From: Candidatus Melainabacteria bacterium
GTDB lineage: Bacteria; Cyanobacteriota; Vampirovibrionia; Obscuribacterales; Obscuribacteraceae
Direction of reading: 5' to 3'
Assembly: GCA_016212515.1 (NCBI GenBank)
Contig: JACRFZ010000070.1
Span: 1 to 64,000 of the forward strand
Length of the DNA: 64,000 nucleotides
In this document: positions 50,479-59,805 of the stretch, in pieces
Numbering within the stretch: position 1 is the first letter of the stretch
How the letters are laid out: every line of letters begins with the position of its first letter
Translations under genes and position numbers: made by a program
The notes under the pieces: generated by a model
Told to the model about the DNA's origin: nothing
The model's input: the letters and a program-made list of their open reading frames with translations, nothing else
Database searches by the model: none

Positions 50479-51597
50479 ATGGCTTCGGCTTTGTTTGATG
50501 CCAGGCTCTACCTGAAGAATGCCGCCGAGCCGGTAAGTGTAAAAGTGCAAATAGAATCCCATCGGCTCAGGGTGCTTCCCCAACCTGATAGCCCCGATAC
50601 TGCACTGGAGCTGGATTATGGGCGGGCGCAGGTGGAACTGGCCGGGCAGGACAAGAATCGCGTCAAGGTGCAACCACTTGATGCTTCCTATGCCCTTATT
50701 TTTCAAGAGAGGGAAGTTCTCGCTTCCCTCTCCCTCTATGCCAAGGGTACAGCTCTGGCTAAGCAAGCCGACCTGCTTTATCAAAAGGCAGGTCTGCACA
50801 AGCGCGGCGAGAAAATTTACTGGACAAAAGTTGCCCTTGGATTTGTTCTCATTTCTTTGATCGGCTACCTCAGCTTCGGTGCCATTGTCGATGCGGCGGT
50901 TGAGCGCGTTGATCCCAGTATGGAAGGTAAGATTGGTGAGTTTATCGCCAACGTCAACAAGTGGCAGGATAGTGGTGCCGATGCCGAGAGAGTAAAGCGG
51001 GTCGGTGATAAGCTCGTCAAATGTCTTGATAAGCCGGCTTATAAATTTCGTTTCTTCGCTGATCAAGATGAGCGAGTCAATGCCTTTGCCTGTCCGGGCG
51101 GCATTATTGTCGTCAATCACGGCCTATTGAAAGCCGTTGATAGCGACGATGAGCTGGCCGGTGTCATGGCTCATGAACTGGGACATGTGGTGCATCGCGA
51201 TAGTCTCAGGGCGGCCGTTCACAATATGGGCATGGCTTCTCTTCTTGCCATTGTATTTGGTGGCGCGGCCAGTGATGAGCGTGTTCTGGCCTTGGCCAAT
51301 ATGGTCAAGCTGGGTGAGAAACTGGAGAGTTTGAGTTTCAGCCGTAAGCAAGAAACCCTGGCTGATCTATCAGGGGTGGCCCTGACTATGAAGGCAGGTT
51401 ACAAGCCGGAAGCCTTTATTACCTTTTTTCAAAAGCTGGAGAAGGATGAAAAGAATGGCGAAGTTCCGGGCGGCGAGTCTGGCAAACTGGCTTTGTCGCT
51501 ACTTTCAACCCACCCCATGACCAGCGATCGGATTGCAGCCATACGTTCTGAAATAGAGCGCCTTCAAAAAGAGGCGGCCAGGCCGGGGCTGCATTAG
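50479..51597 (+). CDS. membrane-anchored M48 metalloprotease
   Basis: A 372-residue peptidase. An N-terminal soluble domain of about 115 residues with a beta pattern (RLYLKNAAEPVSVKVQIES, ALELDYGRAQVELAG) precedes one membrane segment (WTKVALGFVLISLIGYLSFGAIV) and an M48 catalytic domain. The zinc motif is HELGH in GVMAHELGHVVHRDS and the third ligand is in KQETLADLSG. THPMTSDRI near the end is also standard. The start at 50479 lies one base past the AIM24 stop; an in-frame ATG eight codons earlier would overlap it. Its unusual N-domain could sense or bind the AIM24 product, which is inference. Confidence 0.9.
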   Translation: MASALFDARLYLKNAAEPVSVKVQIESHRLRVLPQPDSPDTALELDYGRAQVELAGQDKNRVKVQPLDASYALIFQEREVLASLSLYAKGTALAKQADLLYQKAGLHKRGEKIYWTKVALGFVLISLIGYLSFGAIVDAAVERVDPSMEGKIGEFIANVNKWQDSGADAERVKRVGDKLVKCLDKPAYKFRFFADQDERVNAFACPGGIIVVNHGLLKAVDSDDELAGVMAHELGHVVHRDSLRAAVHNMGMASLLAIVFGGAASDERVLALANMVKLGEKLESLSFSRKQETLADLSGVALTMKAGYKPEAFITFFQKLEKDEKNGEVPGGESGKLALSLLSTHPMTSDRIAAIRSEIERLQKEAARPGLH

Positions 51598-51600
51598 AAT

Positions 51601-52779
51601 ATGGGGAACACCTGGAGGTTAACTTTGGACGCCCTTGCCTATCGTTTCTTATTGCCTGTGATTGCTGCTGCTGTTTTGGCTGTATCTGATTTACACACTT
51701 TGCCGGCCGGTGCCCAGGGTGACACTGCCCGGGCTTACAGCCTCGGTGAGACACCTCGCCCGCAGCCGCCGCAGCAAAGCAATTTAGCAAGGGCCGTTCG
51801 CGCCCACAAGCTTTTCAAAGGCCTCAGTATCAGTACCTTTACGCGTGGTCGCCAGGCAGTTATTTGTGTCTATGGTTATAACGGAGCTAACTACCGCCTT
51901 GACGCTGTCCAGGCGGCTAGAGCGGTTACGACAGCTTACTCCGGGCAGTTTTTGACGACGGCGGTGCGTTATTACGAGAAAGAGCAGGGCTACAAGGAAG
52001 TGCTCCTGACCAGCCGGGATATTACTTCTCTGGAAGCCGGTACCATTAAGGCCGGTGAACTGGCTTTGCAAGCCCCGGAAGTAAATATAGGCAGCTATGA
52101 CGGCACGGCTGTGGTGTTTGAAAAGTACCTGGCGGCAGCGGAGTCACTGATAGAGAAGGGCTCCTATTTTGAAGCCGAGCAAATTGTCGACAGTCTTGGT
52201 CCGGCCCCTGGTGGTGCCGCCGCCGATCGATTTGCCCGCGATATGTTGCAACTTTCTCAGGGCTTTGACACCTATGGTGATTTATACAGAGCGGCCAGAA
52301 TTCTTGAAAAGGTTGTGGATGAGCGTAAGAACGCCGGTACGCTTCTCAGTGCCGATGCCGATTTGACGGTGGAGCGGCTTATAGATTTGTATCTGGCTGA
52401 TAAGCGTTATAGCGATGCCGAAAATTTGCTCAAGGAACTAGTGGCCAAGCCCGATCAAGGTCAGGCCCGCACCAATAATATGGAGCGCCTGGCGGTGGTG
52501 CAACTGCGCCTTGGAAAAAACGAAGAGGCTCTCAGCGCTTTGACTGAAGTGCTGAAAGCGCGAGAGGCTGGTCCTGTGGCTGCTCTTGCTCGTACCCTGG
52601 AAAATATCGGCGATGCTTACCGGGCCCTTGGTCGCAAAGGCGATGCCCAGGCTTCGTACAAGCGAGCCCGGGCCGTTTACGATAAAGCTGTGGTGGCCAC
52701 CAAACGTGAACAGCGCATCGACTATCAAGTGTACGCGGGACGTGTTAAACAGTTGGATGAGAAATTGAAGCTCCACTAA
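51601..52779 (+). CDS. secreted TPR-repeat protein
   Basis: A 392-residue protein with a signal peptide (YRFLLPVIAAAVLAVSDLHTLPAGA). Residues about 60-160 are a folded alpha/beta segment (VICVYGYNGANYRLDAVQAA). The rest carries TPR-like units (YSDAENLLKELVAKPDQGQA, LGKNEEALSALTEVLKAREA, LGRKGDAQASYKRARAVYDK). It follows the M48 gene by three bases, so it is co-translated and may deliver clients to that protease or the envelope. No specific family is recognised. Confidence 0.78.
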   Translation: MGNTWRLTLDALAYRFLLPVIAAAVLAVSDLHTLPAGAQGDTARAYSLGETPRPQPPQQSNLARAVRAHKLFKGLSISTFTRGRQAVICVYGYNGANYRLDAVQAARAVTTAYSGQFLTTAVRYYEKEQGYKEVLLTSRDITSLEAGTIKAGELALQAPEVNIGSYDGTAVVFEKYLAAAESLIEKGSYFEAEQIVDSLGPAPGGAAADRFARDMLQLSQGFDTYGDLYRAARILEKVVDERKNAGTLLSADADLTVERLIDLYLADKRYSDAENLLKELVAKPDQGQARTNNMERLAVVQLRLGKNEEALSALTEVLKAREAGPVAALARTLENIGDAYRALGRKGDAQASYKRARAVYDKAVVATKREQRIDYQVYAGRVKQLDEKLKLH

Positions 52780-52790
52780 TAGGCGAAACT

Positions 52791-53234
52791 ATGAGCAAGA
52801 AATCCGTTCCCAAAAAGTATTTGTGGAATGCCTTGAGTGCCATCGGCGGCAAGTGTTTATCGGTGAGTGACGGTCATGCCGTTTTTGAACTGCCGTTGAC
52901 TGAGGAAGTGATGCAACCCACCGGCGTCTATCACGCCGGCATGATTGTGACGCTGGCCGATGAAGCGGCTTCCGCCGCCGCTTATGGAGGACCAATCGAT
53001 GCTCGTGATATCGTGCCGGAAAAGAAGTTTCCCTATTCGGTGCAGTTGAGCGTCAATCTTCTTACCAATGATCCTGTTGGTCCCATTCGCGCTGAAGCCA
53101 AAGTGGTGCGCCGTGGTCGCCTCACTGTGGTTGATACGGAAGTGACTAATCAGAAGGGGGAGACCATGGCCCTCATGCGCAGTACTCACATGATGGTGGA
53201 TGCATCCAGAGTCGGTCCCCATTTGAAGAAATAG
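52791..53234 (+). CDS. PaaI-type hotdog thioesterase
   Basis: A 147-residue single-hotdog protein. The signature is GVYHAGMIVTLADEAASAAAY, with the residues that bind acyl-CoA, followed by SVQLSVNLLTND, GPIRAEAKVVRRGRLTVVDTEV and MALMRSTHMM. Family members hydrolyse acyl-CoA or phenylacetyl-CoA intermediates as tetramers. It begins 11 bases after the TPR gene and is the last gene of the rightward cluster, with only four bases before the convergent TadG-like gene. Confidence 0.87.
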   Translation: MSKKSVPKKYLWNALSAIGGKCLSVSDGHAVFELPLTEEVMQPTGVYHAGMIVTLADEAASAAAYGGPIDARDIVPEKKFPYSVQLSVNLLTNDPVGPIRAEAKVVRRGRLTVVDTEVTNQKGETMALMRSTHMMVDASRVGPHLKK

Positions 53235-53238
53235 TGCC

Positions 53239-54843
53239 TCAACGTTTTCGCACTCTGATCTCGGAGCAAACTGCCAGGCTGTTGGACCAGCCCGGTCTTT
53301 TCGTGTCGCCGGTCAGGGGTGGATAGGTATAGACCATAGTGACTTCGTCGTCGATTTCCCTGGGCTGGGCGATTACCTTGACTGTGCCTCCGGTCCAGGG
53401 GTAGGGTTCGCCGCCGTGGTCACCACCTTCGATGCGGCCGCGGCGATTGACGAAGTCTTTGACAATCAGATCGAAGTCGTAGGTGTCGGTATCGAGGGCA
53501 ATACCACTGACGGCCCGGTATTGCCGGTGGGCAACGGGCATTATGGCCAGTCGGTTCACTCCGCCTACTGCGAAAGTTCTTTGAATAAGGGTGCCGTTGG
53601 CCAGCATAGTGTAGTAAGAGCCGCCGGGATTTGTGTCGGCCACAAAACTGTCGTCGAAAACATCGAGCAAGGATTGCACATTGGGCTGGTCCCGGTATCT
53701 TCTGATCCAGTCGTAAATTGCCACTCGCATTACTTGACCAAAGGGAGGGTGGTTATCGAGGAAGGGCGGGATTGTGGCATTGGCCAGACCTTTCGGGGGG
53801 CTATCGCCGCTGGGGGGCAATTCCACCGTATCGGTGGGTTCCAGGCAGAATTCGCTGGTGTTCAAGACCTGCTTCAAGGTAGTGAGACCGGCGTAATTGC
53901 CGCCGTCAAAAGTAAGAAAAAGGGCGCCGGGACGATTGAGATTTTCGTGCATGATGCCGCCGTAGGCACAGGCCTGGCTTTCGATAATATCTACTTTCTG
54001 CTGGGCTTGAAAATCAACCGATTGAACTTGCTGGGTGGTCTCCACTTTTGCTACTGTCGGCACCACGCCTCCCACCAGGGCCGGGCTGCGCAATTCGAAG
54101 AGTTGCGGGTCAATTAAGGTGAGATTGACGGATGCCGGGGCGAAGGTAAAATTGCGATTTTTATAGGGAATGTTTCGGCAGGATTTGTAGAAGCCTGCTT
54201 CCTGGTCATCGGCGTTCATGAAGGCGAATTGGCTTGGTTTGGGAATCGGTACATTGGTGGTGAGACCTTCCACGAAACCCAGTGTTACCTTAAAGCCGTC
54301 CAGGCTGGGCGGCTTACCCGTCATTTTTGAATAACTGGCCAGGTAGGCATCTCTGGCTTCGTTGTAAATGCAGACAGAGTTGCCATTTAAATCTCGCCCG
54401 AACTTGTTTTCTTTGGTGCAGCGATAAAGTTCGTCACGCAAGAGTGAGGCCGCGTAGTGATAGTCGTAATAGTCGTTCAAGGCCAGTCTGCGCATCACAT
54501 TGTCGTCTAGCAGATCGGCCACGATCATGTCCAGGCGCACGGTTGCAGCCAGGGTGTTGATACCCCAGACGGGCATGGAGTAGCCGTCCCCGGCCACGGT
54601 ATCGGAGCCCACCGGGGGATAGTCGGAAGCTGATATGAAGCCTACGTTTCTATCTTCGATGACGATGCGGGACAGAGCTTGAGCGGCAGCAAGAGCCGCT
54701 GCCTCAGTGGCGTTGATGTGCTCGTGCTTGCTGCCGTACATCTGTACCAGTTGCAAGGCTACCAGACCGACGCCGGTTAGCAGGCAGGCCGTGATGGCTA
54801 TGGTGAGAACCAGTGTATTACCCTTTGACCGGCGTATGGCCAT
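53239..54843 (-). CDS. TadG-like pseudopilin-associated protein
   Basis: A 534-residue protein starting with RRSKGNTLVLTIAITACLLTGVGLVALQLV, a prepilin-like or TadG-type basic N-terminus with one membrane helix. TEAAALAAAQAL follows, close to the ADAAALAAA signature of TadG. The rest is a large extracytoplasmic region without a VWA metal site that I can identify. The ATG at 54843 follows GGAG at eight bases; an earlier in-frame start would overlap the upstream gene. With the TadE-like gene upstream it forms a two-gene unit; TadA, TadB, TadC or Flp pilin genes are not in this window. Confidence 0.8.
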   Translation of the reverse strand: MAIRRSKGNTLVLTIAITACLLTGVGLVALQLVQMYGSKHEHINATEAAALAAAQALSRIVIEDRNVGFISASDYPPVGSDTVAGDGYSMPVWGINTLAATVRLDMIVADLLDDNVMRRLALNDYYDYHYAASLLRDELYRCTKENKFGRDLNGNSVCIYNEARDAYLASYSKMTGKPPSLDGFKVTLGFVEGLTTNVPIPKPSQFAFMNADDQEAGFYKSCRNIPYKNRNFTFAPASVNLTLIDPQLFELRSPALVGGVVPTVAKVETTQQVQSVDFQAQQKVDIIESQACAYGGIMHENLNRPGALFLTFDGGNYAGLTTLKQVLNTSEFCLEPTDTVELPPSGDSPPKGLANATIPPFLDNHPPFGQVMRVAIYDWIRRYRDQPNVQSLLDVFDDSFVADTNPGGSYYTMLANGTLIQRTFAVGGVNRLAIMPVAHRQYRAVSGIALDTDTYDFDLIVKDFVNRRGRIEGGDHGGEPYPWTGGTVKVIAQPREIDDEVTMVYTYPPLTGDTKRPGWSNSLAVCSEIRVRKR

Positions 54844-54865
54844 AGATCCAACTCCTTTGCCTGCC

Positions 54866-56023
54866 CTATTCAGTAATGATGATGCGCACTGCGATGCGTC
54901 CTGAATTGTCATCGTAGGCTTCTGGATTTGGAACAGTGCCGGTGAGGAGGTCTAAATTACTGTCTTTGTCATAGGGCATCAGTTTGAGGATGCCGGAGCC
55001 GTTTGGTCTGAACATTTTGTTGCTGCCTATGCGCATGGGTGTGGCATTGCCCACTTGCACTATCATGTAACCGGTATCGCCCGGCGGTGAGATGGGCTCG
55101 TAGATCGCCCCGACAAGTTGTACGTCGGCTCCGTCCGCGTTCTTGAGCGGAGTGCCGGGCCCGAAGCGCCAGTGACCGGTGGCGCGGTAATCAATCCAGA
55201 CCTTGTTGGCCGGATAGACGAAGAAACTTGTTTGTTTCCAGGTGTTCTGTTTGGCGGCTATGTGCAGAACGTCCTGGTCTTTGACGGCTTCGCCGGTGTC
55301 CTTGAGATATTTGTATATGGTCGGATCCCGCCAGGATTTTGGATCGAAGCGTTCCAGTAAGTGTATGTTTTCAATGCCGACCACGTTCAATGAAGTACTG
55401 GAGACGCCTCCGTCCGTAACACCGCTGGCCGCCGCCGTAGCCATTCCCGTCTGGTTCTCGGCCATCTTTGACCAGGAGACATTGAGCCTGGTGCCGGTTC
55501 CGAGCATGGGGACGTCTTTGAGAAACGGCACTGCCAGGGGAATCAGGGGTTGAGCATCGCAGGAAGAGACCACTTCATATTCACCGGTGGCCTTGGCCGG
55601 ATTGAGGGGCGCACCCAGGGCTCGATTGGGGCCGACCCGGCTGACTGAATTATCGTCGTTGTCGGTGCTCACAATGTAGAGATCGCAGCCGGTGGATTGG
55701 TAGCCGCCTGCCGGAGTCAGTTTGAGAAAGTCGGCGAAAGGCCCGGTGAACATGAGCTGTGCCTGATCGCGCATACCGGTGAGGGCGCTGTCGTAGTTGG
55801 GGCTGATGGCGGCCTTGTTGACGCAGGCAAAGGTTGAGTAAGCCATGTAGCCATAGCTGAAAGCAAAGCAACTAAGATTGAGAATGGGTATGGCCAGGAG
55901 GAAGAGTACCAGGGGCACGAGAGAAAACTCAGCTACCTGGGCGCCGAATATTTTGCAGCGTTGGCAGCGGTTGCGGCACTTGCGGTTGCCGCGGCGGAGG
56001 TTGGATTTGGCCTCGAGAGTCAC
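54866..56023 (-). CDS. TadE-like protein
   Basis: A 385-residue protein with a basic N-terminus rich in Cys and Arg (RKCRNRCQRCKIF) leading into GAQVAEFSLVPLVLFLLAIPILNLSCFAF, the TadE membrane helix with its conserved glutamate. The remainder is an extracytoplasmic domain (NADGADVQLVGAIYEPISPP) I cannot name. TadE proteins are minor pseudopilins in tight-adherence systems. The GTG start at 56023 follows GAGGTGG. It is 22 bases upstream of the TadG-like gene, so they are probably co-transcribed. Confidence 0.78.
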   Translation of the reverse strand: MTLEAKSNLRRGNRKCRNRCQRCKIFGAQVAEFSLVPLVLFLLAIPILNLSCFAFSYGYMAYSTFACVNKAAISPNYDSALTGMRDQAQLMFTGPFADFLKLTPAGGYQSTGCDLYIVSTDNDDNSVSRVGPNRALGAPLNPAKATGEYEVVSSCDAQPLIPLAVPFLKDVPMLGTGTRLNVSWSKMAENQTGMATAAASGVTDGGVSSTSLNVVGIENIHLLERFDPKSWRDPTIYKYLKDTGEAVKDQDVLHIAAKQNTWKQTSFFVYPANKVWIDYRATGHWRFGPGTPLKNADGADVQLVGAIYEPISPPGDTGYMIVQVGNATPMRIGSNKMFRPNGSGILKLMPYDKDSNLDLLTGTVPNPEAYDDNSGRIAVRIIITE

Positions 56024-56051
56024 CAGTTGCCACCTCGCACCATCAAGAGCA

Positions 56052-56085
56052 AGCAGACCTGTTACTTATTAGTACCAGGTCTGCT
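56052..56085 (-). terminator. hairpin between clpB and the TadE-like gene
   Basis: AGCAGACCTG (56052-56061) and CAGGTCTGCT (56076-56085) pair perfectly over 10 bases with a 14-base loop, 45 bases past the clpB stop. T-rich sequence follows only weakly, so termination efficiency is uncertain. Confidence 0.55.
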
Positions 56086-56130
56086 TTCAATTTAAACTAC
56101 TTTTCCCCTTAGATTTTCGAGGTACTGTAA

Positions 56131-58767
56131 TTAGGAGGCCGTCACCAGGCTGGCTGCTTTTTTGAAGACCAGTCCGTCGTCCTCTTCTTCCACCATAATC
56201 ACGTCTCCGTCCGTGAATTCGCCTTCCAAAAGCTTTAAAGCCAATGGGTTTTCGATTTCTCTCTGGATGAGGCGACGCAAGGGGCGGGCGCCGTAGACCG
56301 GGTCGTAGCCGGTGTTGGCCAGCCATTCACGGGCTTCATCGGTGGGCTTCACTTCAATCTTGCGGTCGAGCAGGCGCTTGTTCAGGATATTGAGCTGAAT
56401 GTCCACAATTTGCTTCAGTTCGGCCGCCGTCAGGGCGTGGAAGACTACGGTTTCGTCGATACGATTGAGAAACTCGGGACGGAAGTGCATTCTCAGGGCT
56501 TCCATCACTTTCTCGCGCATGGCGTCGTAGTGATCTTCGCCGTCTACGGCCGTCTGCATCTGGTAGTCGAGGATGTGCTGGCTGCCGATATTGGAGGTCA
56601 TGATGATGACCGTATTCTTGAAGTCTACGGTGCGACCTTTGGAATCGGTCAGGTGACCTTCATCCAGCACTTGCAGCAAGATGTTGAAGACGTCGGTATG
56701 GGCTTTTTCCACTTCATCGAAGAGCACGCAACTGTAGGAGCGGCGTCTGACCGCCTCAGTCAGTTGACCGCCGTCGTCGTGACCGATGTAGCCGGGGGGG
56801 GCTCCAATCAGTCGAGCAACGGTGTGCTTCTCCTGGTATTCCGACATATCGATGCGCACGATGGCTTGTTCGTCATCGAAGAGAAATTCAGCCAGCGCTT
56901 TCGCCAGCTCGGTTTTACCTACCCCGGTGGGACCGAGGAAGAGGAAGGAGCCTATTGGTCGTTTGGGATCTTTCATGCCGGTGCGGGCACGGCGCACGGC
57001 GTTGGCAACTACTTCGATGGCTTCGTCCTGGCCGATTACGCGGTGGTGTAAGTGATCTTCCAGACGTAGCAACTTTTGCACTTCGCCTTCCAGCAATTTG
57101 GTTACCGGGATGCCGGTCCAACTGCCGATGATTTCAGCAATGTCTTCTTCGTCGATTTCTTCCTTTAAGAGTCTGGGACCCTTATGACCGCTTATTTGAC
57201 CTTCCAGTTCTTTCAGTTGCTTCTCCAGTTCAATTAACTTACCGAACTTGAGTTCCGCTGCTTTCTGCAGATCAGTGGCTCTTTCCGCCTGTTCAATTTG
57301 CACCTTGGTGGTTTCGATATCGGCTTTGATGACCTGAATCTTGGAGATGCCTTCTTTCTCGGCCATCCAGCGTGCTCTTAAATTGTCAGACTCTTCCTTG
57401 AGGTTGGCCAGTTCTTTTTCCAACTTCTCCAGGCGCTCTCTGGAAGCCTGGTCTTTCTCCTTCTTGAGTGCTTCTCTTTCAATCTCAAGCTGAATTTTCC
57501 GTCTTTCCAGTTCGTCCAATACCGTCGGCATAGAGTCGATTTCTATGCGCATGCGGGCGGCCGCTTCATCAACCAGGTCGATGGCTTTGTCGGGCAGGGC
57601 ACGGTCGGTGATATAGCGATCCGAAAGCACCGCTGCCGAGACCAGCGCGGCGTCTTTGATACGTACGCCGTGGTGTACTTCATAGCGTTCCTTGAGACCG
57701 CGCAGAATGGAGATAGTTTCCTCTACCGAAGGCTGGTCGACAAAAACGGTCTGGAAGCGGCGCTCCAGGGCCGGGTCTTTTTCCACATATTTACGGTATT
57801 CATCAAGGGTGGTGGCACCGATACAATGTAATTCACCCCTGGCCAGTGGCGGCTTCAGCAAGTTGCCTGCGTCCATGGAGCCTTCGCCGCCGGAGCCGGC
57901 GCCCACCACCGTGTGCAATTCGTCTATGAAGAGGAGGATTTCCCCTTCGGCGTCGGTGACTTCCTTTAGAACAGCCTTGAGGCGCTCTTCGAATTCACCG
58001 CGATATTTGGCACCGGCTACCAGTGAACCCATATCGAGCGCAATCAGTTTTTTGTCTTTCAAACCTTCCGGTACGTCGCCTTTGGTGATTCTGATGGCCA
58101 GACCTTCGGCTATGGCCGTTTTGCCGACGCCGGGCTCGCCCACCAGAACGGGGTTGTTCTTGGTACGACGGCTCAGTACTTGCATAACCCGGCGAATTTC
58201 ATCGTCCCGGCCGATCACGGGGTCGAGTTTGCCGCGAGCTGCCATTTCCGTAAGATCTTTACCGTAGCGCTCCAGGGCCTGATAGGTTCCTTCCGGATCC
58301 TGGCTGGTTACCTTTTGCTTGCCGCGAATTTCCGTCAGCACCTTTAAGATGCGTTCGCGGGTCAAGCCGTTTTGTTTGAGGACTGTGCCGGCCTGACCTT
58401 TGCTTTCGTCGGAGAGGGCAAGCAAGAGGTGTTCGATGCTGATGAACTGGTCCTTAAGTCTTTCCGCTTCTTTCTCGGCCACTTCCAGGACTTGCATGAG
58501 CTTGGTAGATACATGAATCTCATCTTTGGCCACGGTTACCGAAGATGCTTTTGGCTGGTTCTGCAGATAACGAGTGATGTCGTCGATGATTTTCTGCGGT
58601 TTGACATCGAGCTTTTCGACAATTTTGGTTGCCAGACCGTCTTTCTGCTCCATTATTGAAAGCAAAAGGTGCTCCGGTGTTACCTGACTGTGAGCGAAAC
58701 GCGAGAGCAGGTTGCGGCAGCCGGTCACTGCTTCCTGTGCTTTATTTGTAAATCGGTCCAGATTCAT
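56131..58767 (-). CDS. clpB: disaggregase ClpB
   Basis: An AAA+ Hsp100 that extracts polypeptides from aggregates with DnaK. The 878-residue protein has the Clp N-domain ([20 protein letters not shown]), the first Walker [10 protein letters not shown] and [22 protein letters not shown], a long coiled-coil middle domain (about residues 410-530), the second Walker [10 protein letters not shown] and Walker [11 protein letters not shown]. The pattern is full length. The C-terminal 20 residues form an acidic loop ([12 protein letters not shown]). Upstream are two candidate heat-shock-type dyads. Confidence 0.97.
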   Translation of the reverse strand: MNLDRFTNKAQEAVTGCRNLLSRFAHSQVTPEHLLLSIMEQKDGLATKIVEKLDVKPQKIIDDITRYLQNQPKASSVTVAKDEIHVSTKLMQVLEVAEKEAERLKDQFISIEHLLLALSDESKGQAGTVLKQNGLTRERILKVLTEIRGKQKVTSQDPEGTYQALERYGKDLTEMAARGKLDPVIGRDDEIRRVMQVLSRRTKNNPVLVGEPGVGKTAIAEGLAIRITKGDVPEGLKDKKLIALDMGSLVAGAKYRGEFEERLKAVLKEVTDAEGEILLFIDELHTVVGAGSGGEGSMDAGNLLKPPLARGELHCIGATTLDEYRKYVEKDPALERRFQTVFVDQPSVEETISILRGLKERYEVHHGVRIKDAALVSAAVLSDRYITDRALPDKAIDLVDEAAARMRIEIDSMPTVLDELERRKIQLEIEREALKKEKDQASRERLEKLEKELANLKEESDNLRARWMAEKEGISKIQVIKADIETTKVQIEQAERATDLQKAAELKFGKLIELEKQLKELEGQISGHKGPRLLKEEIDEEDIAEIIGSWTGIPVTKLLEGEVQKLLRLEDHLHHRVIGQDEAIEVVANAVRRARTGMKDPKRPIGSFLFLGPTGVGKTELAKALAEFLFDDEQAIVRIDMSEYQEKHTVARLIGAPPGYIGHDDGGQLTEAVRRRSYSCVLFDEVEKAHTDVFNILLQVLDEGHLTDSKGRTVDFKNTVIIMTSNIGSQHILDYQMQTAVDGEDHYDAMREKVMEALRMHFRPEFLNRIDETVVFHALTAAELKQIVDIQLNILNKRLLDRKIEVKPTDEAREWLANTGYDPVYGARPLRRLIQREIENPLALKLLEGEFTDGDVIMVEEEDDGLVFKKAASLVTAS

Positions 58768-58797
58768 AAATACCTACCCCTGGTGCTTGGTTTTTCA

Positions 58798-58815
58798 ATC
58801 TTGAGGTCTCAAGAT
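58798..58815. promoter_or_regulatory. HAIR-like dyad upstream of clpB
   Basis: ATCTTGAG (58798-58805), GT, CTCAAGAT (58808-58815) is a perfect 8-2-8 inverted repeat 31 bases upstream of clpB. CTTGAG/CTCAAG are the half-sites of the HspR operator (HAIR), but HAIR has a longer spacer. A further CTTGAG lies at 58855-58860. It is a candidate heat-shock operator. Confidence 0.45.
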
Positions 58816-58916
58816 GCGCCTCTATTTGAATTATGGTCAGGGTCTAAAGGCGTCCTTGAGAAATCCATAATTTCTTTATGAGTTTCAAAAAGGTTACTCT
58901 ACCGGCTCAAAAATAG

Positions 58917-58941
58917 GGCTGTTTGACATCGCAAAACAGCC
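58917..58941. promoter_or_regulatory. second inverted repeat with nine-base spacer
   Basis: GGCTGTTT (58917-58924), nine bases, AAACAGCC (58934-58941) pair perfectly. On the minus strand TATTTTT follows, so it could be a terminator or leader hairpin read toward clpB, or a CIRCE-shaped operator. The remainder of the 320-base gap 58768-59087 shows no gene or RNA I can support. Confidence 0.4.
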
Positions 58942-59087
58942 TTCCCTTGATAACATCGTCCTTACTTTTTCGGCTTCCGCCCTTTTTGCCTGCTAATACT
59001 CAGGCAGATCGTGGGCTGTGGTGCTAATCTTGATTAGTAGGTCAGGCTGGTTCGATTTAGTATAGATATAGTAGAAAGCAAAGGCTG

Positions 59088-59792
59088 ATGCAGGAGTTCG
59101 AAGAGGATTATTACGCCACACTTGGGGTGGAAATAGACGCCAGCCAGGAGGAAATCCGCAGGGCTTATCTCGCACTGGCGAAAAAGCTCCATCCGGACCG
59201 TTTCCCCAATGATGCCGAGCAAAGGGCCATTGCCCAGAAGGAATTTGCCAAGGTTACCCGGGCCCACGATGTCATAGGAGACAGCGAGCGGCGCGGCGAA
59301 TACGATGCCTTGCGCTCTCTGGCCAAGAGGCGTTCCGAGATCGTCTCCACGGGCTCTTTCGTAGTCAGCTCCATTATTCCCGATGAGGAAAGGCTGCACT
59401 TGAATGAGAGTGAGGGCGGCGAGACTAAACCGGGCGACGACCATATTAATGTTAAGTGGGCCAACAAGCATTTAATGCGCGCCGATGAACTGCTCAAGAA
59501 GAAACGTTTTTCCGAAGCCGAAACGGCTATGAAGGAAGCAATTCGGCTGGTTCCCAACGATCCCCGCTACCATAACAAGCTGGCTGAGGTTTATCTTGTC
59601 AGAGGCTGGAAGACCCTGGCTATGACGGAAGTGCAGACGGCTTTGCGGCTGGATGGAACTAATCCGGAAGCCCGTAGTCTAGAAGTACAGCTCAAGTCGC
59701 TAATGAAGGATAACACCGCCAAGGGCACGGCGGAAGGCAAGAAAAAGGGTCTCATGCAGCAGATAAAGGAAATCCTCAACAAGAAGATTTGA
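59088..59792 (+). CDS. J-domain protein with TPR region
   Basis: A 234-residue co-chaperone-like protein. The N-terminal J-domain (residues 6-70) reads DYYATLGVEIDASQEEIRRAYLALAKKLHPDRF with the HPD motif that stimulates DnaK. After a linker, residues about 125-195 form two TPR-like units (FSEAETAMKEAIRLVPNDPR, GWKTLAMTEVQTALRLDGTN). A lysine-rich tail follows. It lacks the zinc-finger and C-terminal domains of DnaJ, so it is a specialised co-chaperone. It is divergent from clpB across a region with two dyads, which would suit shared heat-shock control. Confidence 0.88.
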   Translation: MQEFEEDYYATLGVEIDASQEEIRRAYLALAKKLHPDRFPNDAEQRAIAQKEFAKVTRAHDVIGDSERRGEYDALRSLAKRRSEIVSTGSFVVSSIIPDEERLHLNESEGGETKPGDDHINVKWANKHLMRADELLKKKRFSEAETAMKEAIRLVPNDPRYHNKLAEVYLVRGWKTLAMTEVQTALRLDGTNPEARSLEVQLKSLMKDNTAKGTAEGKKKGLMQQIKEILNKKI

Positions 59793-59805
59793 GGAGTGAT
59801 GGGTT

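Noticed and set aside
59000..59075. tRNA-like TTCGAT segment before the J-domain gene
   Set aside because: No cloverleaf can be drawn; acceptor and anticodon stems are absent.
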